From assembly GCF_020085105.1 (NCBI RefSeq), contig NC_058057.1, positions 28,970,542 through 29,034,541 of the forward strand: a DNA stretch of 64,000 bases, in the 5' to 3' direction. The position numbers and the translations under genes were made by a program. The stretch is from Siniperca chuatsi. Its lineage: Eukaryota; Chordata; Actinopteri; Centrarchiformes; Sinipercidae. Below, piece by piece: positions 36,092 through 48,440 of the stretch. Each line of letters starts with the position of its first letter. The stretch's first letter is position 1. The notes under the pieces were generated by a model, which saw only the letters and a list, made by a program, of their open reading frames with translations, ran no database searches and had not been told where the DNA came from.

Positions 36092-36275
36092 AAGCACCTG
36101 TTAACCGGTGGTTGCATCGTGCGTCCACGCTACACGTCGGGCTGGCAGCTCGGTGACGTAGGGAGTTCTCGCAGGGCTAGTTGGTGGACTGCTGTAGCTG
36201 GCAAGCTAACCGGTAACCCTGACGTCTTGTTCAGCATTGTACACCATTTTGTTCAATTAAAAGTTATTGATGGAA

Positions 36276-36281
36276 AATAAA
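36276..36281 (+). promoter_or_regulatory. asb2 copy 1 polyadenylation signal
   Basis: AATAAA lies 185 bases after the TGA stop and is the first good hexamer downstream. Confidence 0.5.
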
Positions 36282-36589
36282 GTGCTTGTTAGCTTAGCTT
36301 AGCCACCTGCTAAAACCTGAGATCGTGCACCTGTTAAATATAAAATCACTCCTAAACTTGGGTTAGGGTTCTGGGTTAAAATGATTTTAAAGGCTTACTT
36401 TTTAAGAGTTCTTGTGTTGGGAGCTTGCTGTTTTTCTGTTGTGGTGTTGCAGTTGAACTGGTCATACTGGTCTTACACAATATTGACATGATTATATGAT
36501 TATAACACCACCTCCCAAAAGGGGCTGAGACCCTTTTATGTTTGTGCTGGTTTATTATATTTATTATTATTTGTTGTCTGCTGCTTTGG

Positions 36590-37330
36590 CTCAAATTGCC
36601 ATGAGCTGGAATGAGCTAGAAACACGAACCTCGGCCCAATAACTGGAAATGATGCGCATGTGCTTCCACAGAAATATGAACCCAATCGGCCACATGGTGG
36701 CGCTGTAATTAAGGCCCAAAAATGCAATTTTGAACAGGCCACGCCCCTCACACCGTAAGTCCGAATGACTTGAAATGTCTCTCACAGGTCAATGTGCTCT
36801 ACAAAACAGCCTCTTGGACCACTAAAGCCCGCCTAGATTTTCTGCCATTTAGAATTTTTTGAAAAACACATTTTTGACATCTCCTCCTGAACCGTAGGTC
36901 CGATTGCTACCACATTTTCGGTGGATCATCATTGAATGAAGCTTATCAAAAGTTGTATAAAGCTTGTTGATATCTTATTTAGTTTTCAAGATATTGGCCA
37001 ATTAACTTCAAAATGGGCGTGGCATAACACAAATCAGACTATAAATCAGAAATTGTTTGTCCAATCATCACAAAACTTGCAGGAAACGTCCACAGAAGTA
37101 CCTGAAACATGCCCAGAAAGTTTCATTCAAATTGACCACTAGGGGGCGCTACAAGGGCAAAAAATGTGCGTGGCAAAACACGAATCAGACTATGAATCAG
37201 AAATTGTTTGTTTCTTCTTTCTATTTGTGAAAATGCAAAAAAGGGAGATTTCACTGCTTTTGTCACATCTGGGCCACATCTGACCAGGTCCAGATCAAAA
37301 GCTTTAAACTTCTAACGGTCCGTGTTGGCT
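36590..37330. mobile_element. Dispersed repeat, family unknown
   Basis: The pattern is known from many fish intergenic repeats: short conserved phrases such as ggccacatggtggcgctg, ccgtaggtccgattgctac and cactagggggcgctac, with recurring 'tggc-aaaacacgaatcagactatgaatcag'-like text written twice (37020-37060 and 37170-37205). It has no coding capacity. Confidence 0.45.
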
Positions 37331-38492
37331 TGAACCCCCGCGGCTATTTTTTAACTTATTATTGTATTCATTTATATCTTTGACTCACCACATAGTGAAA
37401 TGTAAAGAAGAGTCAGTGAACCTGGACGGTATGTCACACACATTTCTCTTCACAAAAACAATGTTTCATGTTTTAGAAGAAATAAAAATTTTTTTAGTTA
37501 AACAAATTTCACAGGGTCTTATAGTCAAAAAACAATGTGTAAATTTAACTTTGTAATGTGAAATGCTTCACTTGCTGTTTTTTCAGGGCAGATGAAATGT
37601 CAGTCATGTGGTAACTGTGACCTTTGACCTGTGTCTGTTCGATAACTGAAATTTATAACATCTTGTGTCTGTTTCCTACAGATTATCTATAGATTCTACG
37701 GATCACAGATAATAAATAGATATGGAGGCATTCACCAGGCGGGAAACCATCTCTTTAATGTTACTGCGCAGAGATTCAGAGTCATGATGATGATGATAAT
37801 AATAATCTTTATCTATAAAACACTTTTCAAACTCAATTTACAATGTACTTCACACAAGGCAGCAAATTAAAATCAACAGATTATAAAATCAAATATAAAA
37901 TATAATCAAATTGGAAACTTCAAGGTAACAAAACACTAACTGGATCAGAATAAAAAGTGATATAAAATATCAAATAAAAGAAATAGAGATAGTTCAATTA
38001 AAAACAAGTGAAACAATAAAATCAGGAGAATCTGATAAAACTACTGTTGTTGATACTGCCTCATATCCTCAGACAGATTTAAATCAATCAATTATTAATA
38101 GATAAGAGTATTTAAATTTACGCACATGTTTGCGTCTATAAACATACACACAAGCATGTAGCTGTGAAACACTGAACAGAGTTATTAAAGGTCACAGAAA
38201 CATAGCTGCGTGCTTACAGACGGAGGTATCACTCTGAGCGTTTCTGAAACACCGAGCCTCTGCACAGTCTCAGTTTGTATTGTGAACTGGTCAGTGGATG
38301 TTTGCTGGTTTTAACAGATGTTGGAGTTTTAGGTTTCGACTTTGACTAAAATAAACAGTTTTGTTAACTTCTCTTTACTGTCGCCACTCTGTTGTTTTAA
38401 ATGCTTAGATTTTTTTAAGCTTCGTGCAGCTCAGCTGTGACCTTGTTTGCTCAGTTTCACTCAGCAGCTGAATCTAAGAATAACACCCACAT

Positions 38493-38554
<62 letters not shown>

Positions 38555-39180
38555 TTTACTCTAAGTTTAATTAGGTTAGAACTAGTTATGTGATTTGTTA
38601 GTTTATCAGTTTACTGCTAAATCCGGCAGTTAATGACTGTTTTAGTTAAGTGTGTAATAATTATAATTAAAAAAAAACTTTATACAGCACAAAGTTACAA
38701 AGTGCTTTTCATGGTTGAACCAGGATTAAAACATTTCAGGAGGCAATGAAACAAATAAAATCAGGCAATTAAATAATACAAAATAAAAATGGAATAAAAT
38801 ACCAACAATAATATAAGAAAAACAACAATTATAATAAAACAGATAAAACAATAAAACAATTTGGAATTAAAACAGTTATCTTTCTTTTAGAGTGACCTAG
38901 AAGAATCCCTGGTTATTGTTGCTGGTCTGATTGGATCAATATGTATCTAAACTGGTAAACAGATTTCTGTATTAGATTATTATAATTATAGATTATCAAT
39001 AGATTTATCACAACATTAGTATGAAACTTGGCGGTTTCCTTCCTGATCGACCAGAACATCGACTCGTCTGAATGAGACTAGTAAAATCGCAGATTAACCC
39101 CGGAGAGACCTGGTATCAATCTTCCACAGATCTGGGCTCAGCCTGGGACAGAACACATGTTAACACATATTGTGGTGGAT
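37331..39180. other. Intergenic stretch with reverse-oriented LINE tails and an AC microsatellite
   Basis: Two A-rich, minus-oriented LINE-type 3' tails occur (about 37787-38010, starting ataataatctttatctataa; about 38660-38890, starting actttatacagcacaaagtt). An AC run lies at 38494-38551. I see no gene. Confidence 0.5.
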
Positions 39181-39199
39181 CTCATTAGAGATGTGCTCA

Positions 39200-39820
39200 C
39201 ATCTCCCACCCAACACAATAACACTATATCATAATAATAGTGCCAGAAATTATCACAACACTAAGATATTTGGCAACTGGAAAAATGCAACAGCGCAGCA
39301 GTGATGACTTGGGTCTGTCGCAACCTTCCATCAGCAGAGTGATCACACAAACAATTACAGCTCTCTCGCAGTCGCATATTGTGACGTAGTTCATTTCATT
39401 TCCACTGGATGTCCACACCTTACAGGCTCACAAAAGGGCATTCATGGACATAGCTTCCCGGGGTTTGTTGGTGTAATTGATGGGACGCACATCCGCATTA
39501 TCGCACCATCAGAAAATGAAGACATTTTTGTCAACAGGAAGAGGTACCACAGCATCAGTGCTCAAATTGTTTTCAGTGCGGACTGCAAGATTTTGGACAC
39601 TATTGCAAAATGGTCCGGCTCAAGAAATGATGCCAGGATACTTTCAGAGAGTGGCCTGAGACAGCTTTTTGAAGGACTTTATGTGCCAGCCAGGTGTCAC
39701 TCGTTAGGGGACAGTGGCTATCCATTCAAACCATGGCTCCTTACACCTTACCTCCATCCAGACTGGGGACCACAGCTGTATTACAACAGGAGGCCTAAAC
39801 AGTAGCATAGAATTATTATG
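39200..39820 (+). pseudogene. PIF/Harbinger transposase fragment
   Basis: Two overlapping frames give GFVGVIDGTHIRIIAP (first catalytic D in V-I-D-G-T-H), a KRYHSISAQIVFSADCKILD run, GSRNDARILSES (second D) and LGDSGYPFKPWLLTP: the Harbinger (HARBI1-type) DDE nuclease. Upstream pieces (SQPSISRVI) fit the helix-turn-helix part. The last catalytic residue region is lost after LYYNRR. The copy is frame-broken and inactive. Confidence 0.82.
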
Positions 39821-40159
39821 TGTGGAAATTTAAAGAGCAACAAACGTGTTGGAGTATACTTAAATATTTCCCTCAAATAGCATATACTGTCATGTATTGA
39901 AAATTATTCACATTCTTTTCAGTTGGTTTGAGTTAAATTCTGCTGATTTATTTGTATGGACTTATAGGGCCCATACGAAAACACGGACAGTAATTGAGCG
40001 GGGTATTAATGATGGATGTTCCTGTGCACGACTGGAGCTGCTGTGAAGAACGAAGGAGGCCGACTGTGAATTATCCAGTGCGGAGACACGACTCGTCGGG
40101 ACCAGGACCAGCACGGCCACGGACTTTGGATTCAGCAGGGGCGGGCAGGACGCCAATCA

Positions 40160-41255
40160 ACATTGATTGTTCCTCATGAGGTATGAGTGTAAGCTTGGTA
40201 GCTGAAAAGGAAACAAAACTGTGACTTTGACTTGACTTTGTTGCGCTTCTGTGTTTGTGCGGGATTGCTGCAATGACAAATGTGAACAACGGTGATGACT
40301 TGTTGGACTTGAACCTGCCGAGGCTACTGGGGCTACCGCTGATGACTTCAATGACAATGTCATTGAATGATGTCTAATGAGTCAGATGACAATGGGGAAA
40401 CCAAATCAGATAGGCCAAAGCGGGTTGTTAAACTAAATAGCAAGGGACTTTGTGAAAAATTGGAAAGGCTACAAAGCACAAAAAGGCTAAGTTAAACAAA
40501 GCAAGTAATTTAAGAAAAATTGTGGAAGAGTTAATGGCAGAAAAATATTGGGAACCTGAGGTAAAATGCACTTTTGCTAAGTTTGTTGCTTTGTGTGATG
40601 AAGCTAAATCATTGCATAATTCATTGATTTTTTGCATGGTGATTAACCTGAAAGGCAAGAAACATGTTTTAAAGCAAACATGATTACAGATAATGATTTC
40701 ATTAATGATGTGGAAAAATGAAATCGAAAGTGGTGAAAAATATGATGATAAAAGTAAGCGATCACAAGTTGAAAACAATGACAGAAATAAAAATGAGGCA
40801 ATTGATGATATTCTTCCTGAGGACGGTGTGTCAAATGCAGACGAAGCTCTGGCAGCAGGAACAGCAGTAGTTCCACAGCACCTGCAAACATTAAAGCAGA
40901 TGCTCAGAGAGCTGAACCGGTTGGCCGTGCAGCAGCTCGTGCTGGAGGAACAAGAACAACAGCTAATCCTCTTTAATACAGAGCCTTCATTCGAGCATTT
41001 GAGCATGGAAGACAAGGCCAGCAAAGCTGATTGCTTGTATTTTTTGGAGCAGTTCACTAGAGGGCAGCCAACGGCACTCGTATGCAGCTGCCAGCATATG
41101 GTTCCTGAACATGGCAATGCACTGGCAGAAAAGCTCCTACATGAACATTTTGGAAATTAATTAATTAAAGTTGCTGCTTGCATACACCGAGAAAGCTCTG
41201 GCTGTGTACTGGACACATGAGCAAGGACTGCAAAAGTTATGGTCAAAGTCATCCC
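40160..41255 (+). pseudogene. BEL/Pao LTR retrotransposon gag part
   Basis: Frame-broken gag pieces: a coiled N-terminal part (LERLQSTKKAKLNK), a central ORF (40693-41160) ending ADCLYFLEQFTRGQPTALV followed by an L-x-x-H-F-G-N block typical of BEL gag, then a zinc-knuckle relic CTGHMSKDC and SHPTV. Here the reading is cut by the Penelope-like element. The pol part of apparently the same element resumes at about 45265. Confidence 0.7.
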
Positions 41256-44150
41256 ACTGTGACGTTTCGGGCACAAGCCCTTCTTCAGACATGAAACAAG
41301 TGCAGAGACACACTTACAAGTACCTGACAGGTCATGTGATTACACAATGTTGGACCATAAAGAAAAAGAAATGCATAAAATAGAGTACGTGTAAGTATAA
41401 TTCATATGTGTAATATGTTCTAAATCACCTAAATATACCATAATCATCAGGTAAATAAACCGGTCCAAGGTCCAATCATCTGTAAGGACAATGACACATT
41501 CTGTGATCGTTGCTGTGAAATGCGCAACAGATGCTCATTTGATTGGATGCTCACAGATTCGAGCAAATTAAAACAGCTCCTTGATGAGTGTGAACACCAT
41601 AAAAATGAACTGTAAAGGAAATCACTGCTTCCAAAAAGAAGAAGTTTGAGAGAGATGCTGCAGACTACGACAGTGGGAGAGTCAACCAATGGTGGACCAC
41701 GCACTCCTTTTAGAGGTAAAAGCACCTTTATTCCCCCTAATAATAGAAATACATCAACAGACACATATTGCAGACTAGTGGAGAAGGACATTTCCCTCCT
41801 CCTGGGCAGAAAGAGGGAATACAAAGTGGCTAACAACTTAGCCAAGGATCAGAGGATAGAAATGAACTCGAGAATAGCTTGATTTAGTTTCTGTTTTACA
41901 TTTGTGCACATATTTTGATACTGCATTAAAAATTCTACCATTGCTATTTATTGTTATTATTGTGCCTTATTACTAGTTGTGCCTTTTTGCTACTGATGTC
42001 ATTCTACTCGTTATTGTTGTGTTGTGCCGTTCACTTTAATTTGTACAGCACTTTGGTCAACTCCAGTTGTTAATAAACATATTTAATTTGATTTGATAAA
42101 AAAGGATGGAGCTATTGTCATCATGGATTGTGCAGCATACGATGATGAAATTCACAGACAACTAAGCAATACCACCTTAAACCATAATTCCACACTGGAT
42201 TTCAAACAGCAGATAAGGAACAAATTAGATCTGCTCCTGGAGAAATCACAAAACCAGAACACACTTTCATGGTAGTGGACTTCCCTGTCATACCGGTTTT
42301 GTATACCCTCCCCAAGATCTGCAAAACCTACACAGATATACCCTCAGGCAGACCAGTTGTAGCAGCTATTAAGAACATTTCAGCATTTGTTGATCACTTC
42401 CTACAAACACGTCAGGTCCCTTCCATCCTATGTAAAAGGCTCGATGGAGTTCATAAAGATGATTCAGTCTTTTGAAATTCCAGATGAACAGTGTTTTTTA
42501 GTGACCATGGACATCGAATCTCTTTATAAAAATGTGGTGTCTACAGGCTGCTGAGTTTTTCTTCTTCTTCTTATTCTTAGTTTATCAGCGCACTAACTGC
42601 ATCCCCAGTACTCACTGCATTGTGGACCTCAATGAGATTGCCCTCACATCTAATGTTTTTCTTTTTGGCTCTGATTCATACTACCAGGTGTCAGGCACAA
42701 GCATGGGGGCTAAAATGGCTCCCAGTTTTGCTTCTCTATACTGTGATTTCTTCAAATACGAAATCTCGAAACCCAGCCGAATGAGTTCCATAATTTTAGC
42801 AACACTAGCAGTCGGCATCTAAAGTTCACTATTGAATACGATGAGCACAAGAGGAACTTCTTAGACATCCTTGTTTACAGGGACTCAGACTTGGTTCTAA
42901 CCTGTACAGTAAGAGCACTGACAGAAACTCGATTCACACCTTGGCATGGAATTTCAATATATCATTCAAAAACACTGGCACATTATAGAATCTGACCCAG
43001 CATTTAACAAAAGTGTAACCACACAACCTGACCACCACCACCCAATCTGAGAAACCTGCTGGTGAGAGCCGACCTTCCACCACTGGCCCAGCCCCGTTTT
43101 CTACAGACTATTCCTCATGGTAATTACAGATGTGGTGACTGCCCACAATGCAATTTCACACACAAAGCCACTACTTTCAATCACCCCTGAACAGGAAAAC
43201 TTTTCAACATCATGGGTATCATAACATGCAACACCAATAATGTGATCTATATGCTTAAATTCCCATGTGGCCTGAACTGCATCGGGAAAACTACCAGACC
43301 ACTTAAAACAAGAATTTCTGAGCACAGAGCCAACATTCGAAACCATGATATTAGAAACGCAGTGGCAGTGCATTTCACACAAGCTGCCCACAATGTTTCT
43401 TCTCGCAGATATTTGGGCATCGAACTGGTCAAACATCCCGCTCGTGCAGGTAATATTAACTCATTGTTACTGAGAAGAGTTTTGGATCTACGCCTTGGAC
43501 ACACTGGCTCCAAAAGGGTTAAATGAGGACTTTGACTTGTGGCCATTTCCATATTGGCTCTCTTGTGCAGGCTTTTTCTGGTCAGTCTCCTCCATTTACC
43601 AGTTGTATGTATGTGTGTGTGTGTGTCTGGATTTATGATATGCCCTGTTTTTTTTATTTTTGCTCTGTTGCTGATGTTTGACATTATATCCTCAGCTTGT
43701 GGGTTATATACCTCTTGTGTCTCCATTGCTGTGGTATTGTTTCATTGCCATGCAATATTACCACCTTTTTAGATTAGCACAGGCGCCTCTAAATTAGTTA
43801 GGTTACACTTTCCTTTTTCTGTTCTCTTCTTATCGCATTACATTATGATGGTTCATACCTGATGCTCTATGATATATACAAGTTGTTCTGATTAAGCTCT
43901 AGGTACTGTACTAGGTCTTTGACCTGACAGATGAGTCTATCTGTACTATGGAGTGTTGTACATTTCTTGTGTGTATCTATATGGCGTATTTTCTGGGGAC
44001 TTTATTGTGCATATTTACTATGCATTATATGTTTAAAAGTATGATGATTCTGTTATGGTATATTTAGGTGATTTACATAACATATTGTAAATATGAATAT
44101 ATATACTTACAGGGTCCATTGTACATATTAATTGCACAGAACGCTGTGAT
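41256..44150 (+). mobile_element. Penelope-like element with GIY-YIG endonuclease
   Basis: In order: the end-type motif tgacgtttcgggcacaagcc (41261-41280); an N-terminal ORF (41646-41882); RT pieces (LYTLPKICKTYTDIPSGRPV, TMDIESLYKNV, GTSMGAKMAPSFASLYC, FLDILVYRDSD); and a C-terminal GIY-YIG domain (43212-43526: NVIYMLKFPCGLNCIGKTTR, TRISEHRANIR). The GIY-YIG nuclease nicks target DNA in this class. Flanking segments 41391-41449 and 44042-44110 are inverted copies of each other, as in Penelope terminal repeats. Frameshifts and a nested LINE tail make it inactive. Confidence 0.85.
41885..42100 (+). mobile_element. LINE 3' tail nested in the Penelope-like element
   Basis: The stretch ends in tttgtacagcactttggtcaac and aataaacatatttaatttgatt, a LINE-type 3' end. 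It splits the N-terminal ORF of the Penelope element from its RT part. Confidence 0.6.
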
Positions 44151-44164
44151 ACGCACGTGTACCG

Positions 44165-45264
44165 ACAATAACTAGGAAAAGAGATCATATTTCTCCAATA
44201 TTAGCTTCTCTGCACTGGCTCCCTGTAAAATCCAGGATAGAGTTTAAAATCCTTCTCCTCACCTACAAAGCTCTTAATGGTCAGCCACCATCGTATCTTA
44301 AAGAGCTCATAATACCTTATTACCCGACTAGATCACTGCGCTCCCAGACTGCAGGGTTACTGGTGGTTCCTAGAGTCTCCAAAAGTAGACCGGGAGCCAG
44401 AGCCTTCAGGTATCAAGCTCCTCTCCTGTGGAACCAGGTCCCAGTTTGGGTTCAGGAGGCAGACACCATCTCCACATTTAAGAGCAGGCTTAAGACTTTG
44501 CTCTTTGATAAAGCTTATAGTTAGGGCTGGCTTGGGTGAGCCCTGAACCATCCCTTAGGAATCAGGTCCCAGTTTGGGTTTGGGAGGCAGACTGTCATGG
44601 TTTTTGTTCTGTTATTTCCTGTTTTATTTTGTAATATTCTCCCTCCCTCTTGTGTCTGGTCATTTTGCTTCCTGTCTTTGATTGCTTTCATTGTTTTCAC
44701 CTGTGTCAATTGGTTTCACCTCTGTCTCGTTGTCTCCCCTACCTGAGTGTATCTGTCGGTTTCCTTTGTTCAGTATCAGATCGTTGTTGCTTCATACCAT
44801 GTGTCCTGCGTTTGTTCCCCCGACTTCTGCTTCAGTCCTGTATTTTTCCTGCGCCTCTGTGTGGATTTACCTTTGTTGGGCTCCTGTTATTTTTTGTGTT
44901 GGTCTTTTTTTAGATTACTTACCTGGATTTCTCTGCCGCTCTAAGTTGTGTTGTGTTGCTCTTTAAGTGAGTAATAAGCTCATCTTTTGTTTCTTCCTGC
45001 CTGCCTAGAGTCCTGCATTTGAACATGACACAGACACCATCTCCACATTTAAGAGTAGGCTTAAGACTTTCCTCTTTGATGAAGCTTATAGTTAGGGCTG
45101 GCTCAGGTGAGTCCTGAACCATCCCTTAGTTATGCTGCTATAGGTCTAGACTGCTGGGAGACTTCCCATGATGCACCTCTTTCCTCTCTCCTTCTCTCCC
45201 TCTCCATCTGTATGCATTTTTATCCCATTGCTGCATGTTACTAACTCAACATCTTCTCTCTCCC
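44165..45264 (+). mobile_element. L2-like LINE C-terminal fragment(s), split by a solo LTR
   Basis: The frame reads SLHWLPVKSRIEFKILLLTY, then a P-T-R-S-L-R-S-Q region and F-K-S-R-L-K-T-L-L-F-D-K-A-Y-S stop (to about 44523). A second, partly repeated end (44555-44592, 45036-45264) follows and is interrupted by the solo LTR. Confidence 0.8.
44593..45030. mobile_element. Solo LTR (438 bp) with perfect 5-bp target-site duplication
   Basis: It starts TGTCATG and ends CATGACA (short inverted ends, TG...CA). It is flanked on both sides by CAGAC (44588-44592 and 45031-45035). Removing the insert and one duplicate restores the L2 phrase ggcagacaccatctcc. There are no internal genes, so it is a recombined solo LTR. 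Family (gypsy-type or other) is not assigned. Confidence 0.88.
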
Positions 45265-46615
45265 TTAGAAATTGTCAACAGCCGTGGAGGAGGCCCATAT
45301 GCCATAAAGACAGTGCTGGGCTGGGTCATTAATGGTACTGTGGAAGGCAGCGACTCCACTAATCCACAAGCCAGACTCGCTTTTGCTGCTGTGAATAGGA
45401 TCGCTGACCAGTACATGGTTGTTCAGCAGTGGCTGTTTCTGTGACCTAGACCTGATAGAATATCTGCTGTGCTTGCTATGTACTTAGGAAGACAGCCGAG
45501 GACAGTCAGGCACTGTTCCCAGCTGAGGTGATTCAAAGAGTGAAGCAACCTTCATGGCAAACAGGGTTTCAACCATCAGAGACTCTACAAATGTGTCACA
45601 ATGAGGGTATAACAATGCTAAAGACAATCCGGCAGGCGATGCGTCCAGAGGTATAAAAGTTGACAACCTACTGATTGGCAGCAGATGGATAAAAGGACCC
45701 AACTTTCTTTGGAAGCCAAAGGACGAAGTAGGGCAGCACTGCCAGAAGAAACCAAGCATCCAATCATCCTTTCAAAAGATCAGCATACCTCAGCTCTCAT
45801 CCTTACGCATATTCACCAACAACTGGCATAGTGGAAGAAACCACACACTATCCAAACTATAGAGGAAGTACTGTATTACAAATGCTAATTCAGCAATAAG
45901 GAAAATCATATCTGACTGCTGTACTTGTAGACGCTACACTATAAGAGCAGGTGAACAAAAAATGGCGGACCTGCCATTGGAAAGGATTTTGCCTGATCTC
46001 CTTCCATTTTGAGTGTTGGAGTTGACTATTTTGGGCCAATTGAGATGGAAAAAAAGGGAGAAGCCTGTATAAATGCCATGGAGTGATATTTACCTGTTCG
46101 GCGAGCAGAGCTGTTCACCTAGATGTGGCAAACTCACTGGACACTGATGCATGCATTAATGCTTTGCAACGATTTATGAGCAGAGGAGGCCAAGTTTCTT
46201 ACATGCGATCTGACAATGGCACCAATTTTGTTTGCGCAGAAAGAGAACTATGGGAGGCCCTTGTAGGATTAAATCACAGCAAAATACAGGGAGCAATACT
46301 TCAGCATGGAATCAAGCTGAGTTTTAATCCACCATCAGCGTGGGAACGTGTCATGCGCATGATCAGAAGGGTGCTCAGCTTCATTTTGCGTCAGCAGACA
46401 CTGGACGATGATGGACTCTGTGAAGTTGAGGCCACATTAAACAGGCGGCCCATCACTAAACTGTCCGAGGATCCGAATGATCTTGGACCACTTACTCCCA
46501 ATCATATTCTCCTCATGAAAGGCAAACCTGTCTCACCACCCGGACTGTCTGTAAAACAAGATCTGTATGTGAAAAGAAGGTGGATCAGGACAGGATAAAT
46601 ATATCTCAGATTTGT
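45265..46615 (+). pseudogene. BEL/Pao retrotransposon pol part (linker, integrase)
   Basis: Pieces: IVNSRGGGPYAIKTVLGWVI, a conserved BEL pol motif; then, in other frames, HTLSKL-type and DCCTCRR-type zinc-binding pieces of integrase; then ORF 46083-46598 with TCSASRAVHLDVANSLDTDA, MRSDNGTNFVCAERE (integrase catalytic D) and EVEATLNRRPIT. The protease and most of the RT are missing. The copy is inactive. Confidence 0.8.
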
Positions 46616-46734
46616 TCTGGAACAATGGGTGTAGCAGTACCTTCCTTTGCTTCAGGAGCAGCAAAAATGGAACCAAGAGGAAATCTTGAAGAAGTCTTGT
46701 TCCTGGGGATAAGTGGAATTTCATCAGCTGTCCT

Positions 46735-48440
46735 CTCACCTGGTCAGCAGTCAGGCACACAGCAGAGGTTACAGGCGGGGGAGGGGGGGGAGTCATCAGT
46801 CTGGAGAGGGCCGTTAGCCTGAGAGCCAGTTGAGGGGGGAGTAGGACTCTGAGGGCAGACAGCAGCTGAGTTAGAGGGGGGATGAGCAGGAGCCGTTGTG
46901 TTGAATCTGTTAAAGAACAGATTAAGTTTGTTGACCCTGTCCAAGCTGCCTTCAACTCCTCTGCTGTCAGTCGGTCTGAAGCCAGTGATGCTCTTCATGC
47001 TGCTCCAGACCTCCCTCATGTTGTTCTGCTGGAGTTTCCGCTCCAGCTTCCTCCTGTACTTCTCCTTGGCCTCCCTGATCCTCACCTTCAGGTCAGCCTG
47101 GATAGCCCTCACCTCCTCCCTATTGCCATCAGTAAAGGCCCTCCTCTTGGCATTCAGAATGTCCTTGATGTCCTTTGTTACCCACGGTTTGTTATTTGGA
47201 TAACAATGGACCATCTTGGTTGAGACATTGCAGTCCACATAGAAGTTAATGTAGCCAGTGATGCACTCAGTGAGCCCGTCAATGTCCTCTCCATGAGGCT
47301 CACAGAGTGCATCCCAGTTTGTCACCTCAAAACACTCCTGCAGTGTCTCGTAGGCCTCCTCTGACCATCTCCTGCACTGTCCTTGTGGTCGCAGGCTGCC
47401 TTTTAACCAGAGGCACATGGCAGGGTTTGAGGTGAACCAGGTTGTGGTCTGACCTACACGGGGGGGAGGGGGGAAGAGCTGTATGCGTCCTTAACGTTAG
47501 CATACAGCAGGTCCAGTGTCCTCTCCACTCTAGTAGGACAACTCACATACTGGGTGAAATTAGTGAGTCAGTGTTGTTGAAACACCGACATAGTTGAAGT
47601 CACCCGAGATTAATATGAGTGCACTCGGGTGTTGAGTCTGGAGTTGTGCTATGGCGGTGTGAATGGCGTTGCATGCCGATGGTGGGTTAGCAGAGGGGGG
47701 GGATGTAAACAGCCACAACAATGGCATGTGAGAATTCACGTGGCAGATAATCTGGCCGGAGTCCCACAGCTAACAGTTCAATGTCCGGGCTACAGATACT
47801 CTGCTTGATGGTAACGTGACCAGGGTTACACCATCTGTTGTTATCCAGAACAGCAAGCCCGCCGCCTTTCCGCTTACCGCTCCTGGTGTGATCCCTGTCG
47901 GCCCGAACAGTCTGAAAGCCGTCGATGGAAACGTTATGATCCAGGATATCCTGGTGTAGCCATGTCTCTGAGAAGCACATCAAACTACACTCACGGAACT
48001 CCGTCTGACTCCGGGCTAACGCCGTTAGCTCGTCCATTTTATTCGCCAGCGATCTCATGTTGCCCATGACGAGAGAAGGCAGACACAGCTTAAATCTCTT
48101 GTACTTAAGTCTCTTTTGTCTGGACCCCTCTCTCTTCCCTCGCCGCTTCGTTCCACCTCTGCATCCTCGGTGTGTCCTCCTCCAGATCTCAGCGGGGACA
48201 TCGGTTGTCCTGGGCGCCATGCCGCTCGGCTTCAGCGCGATCAGCTGTTCCCTGGTGTAAACAATGCAGCCAAACAGCTGATCTGCAGCGGTGCCCTGAC
48301 CAAGTAGCGGGAGGAGAAGTTCCACGGTGAAAAAAAGTACTAAAACACTTTCTACTCTCATTTTTGTAAAGAGTGTAGTTTAAATTATACTTACACACAA
48401 GTTACCCAAGTTTGGAAGAAAAAGGAAAGTCAAAAGTTGG
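46735..48440 (-). mobile_element. Jockey-superfamily-like LINE (endonuclease and pre-RT part)
   Basis: ORF 47687-48361 starts an ORF2-like protein. VMGNMRSLANKMDEL, CFSETWLHQDI and GGGLAVLDNNRW are AP endonuclease motifs, ending at AVVVAVYIPP-like sequence. ORF 46744-47418 continues with RRWSEEAYETLQ, NNKPWVTKDIKDILNAKRR and REVWSSMKSITGFRPT, the linker before RT. The RT itself is missing and the frame breaks between the two ORFs. Confidence 0.75.

Noticed and set aside
42532..42822. Possible cellular gene fragment with YQVSGTSMGAKMAPS
   Set aside because: It is the reverse transcriptase of the Penelope-like element, continuous with RT motifs before it and the GIY-YIG domain after it.
47400..48361. 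Endonuclease-like ORF as a host nuclease gene
   Set aside because: The motifs, neighbouring pre-RT linker and frame breaks are those of a LINE ORF2, not a host APEX-type gene.
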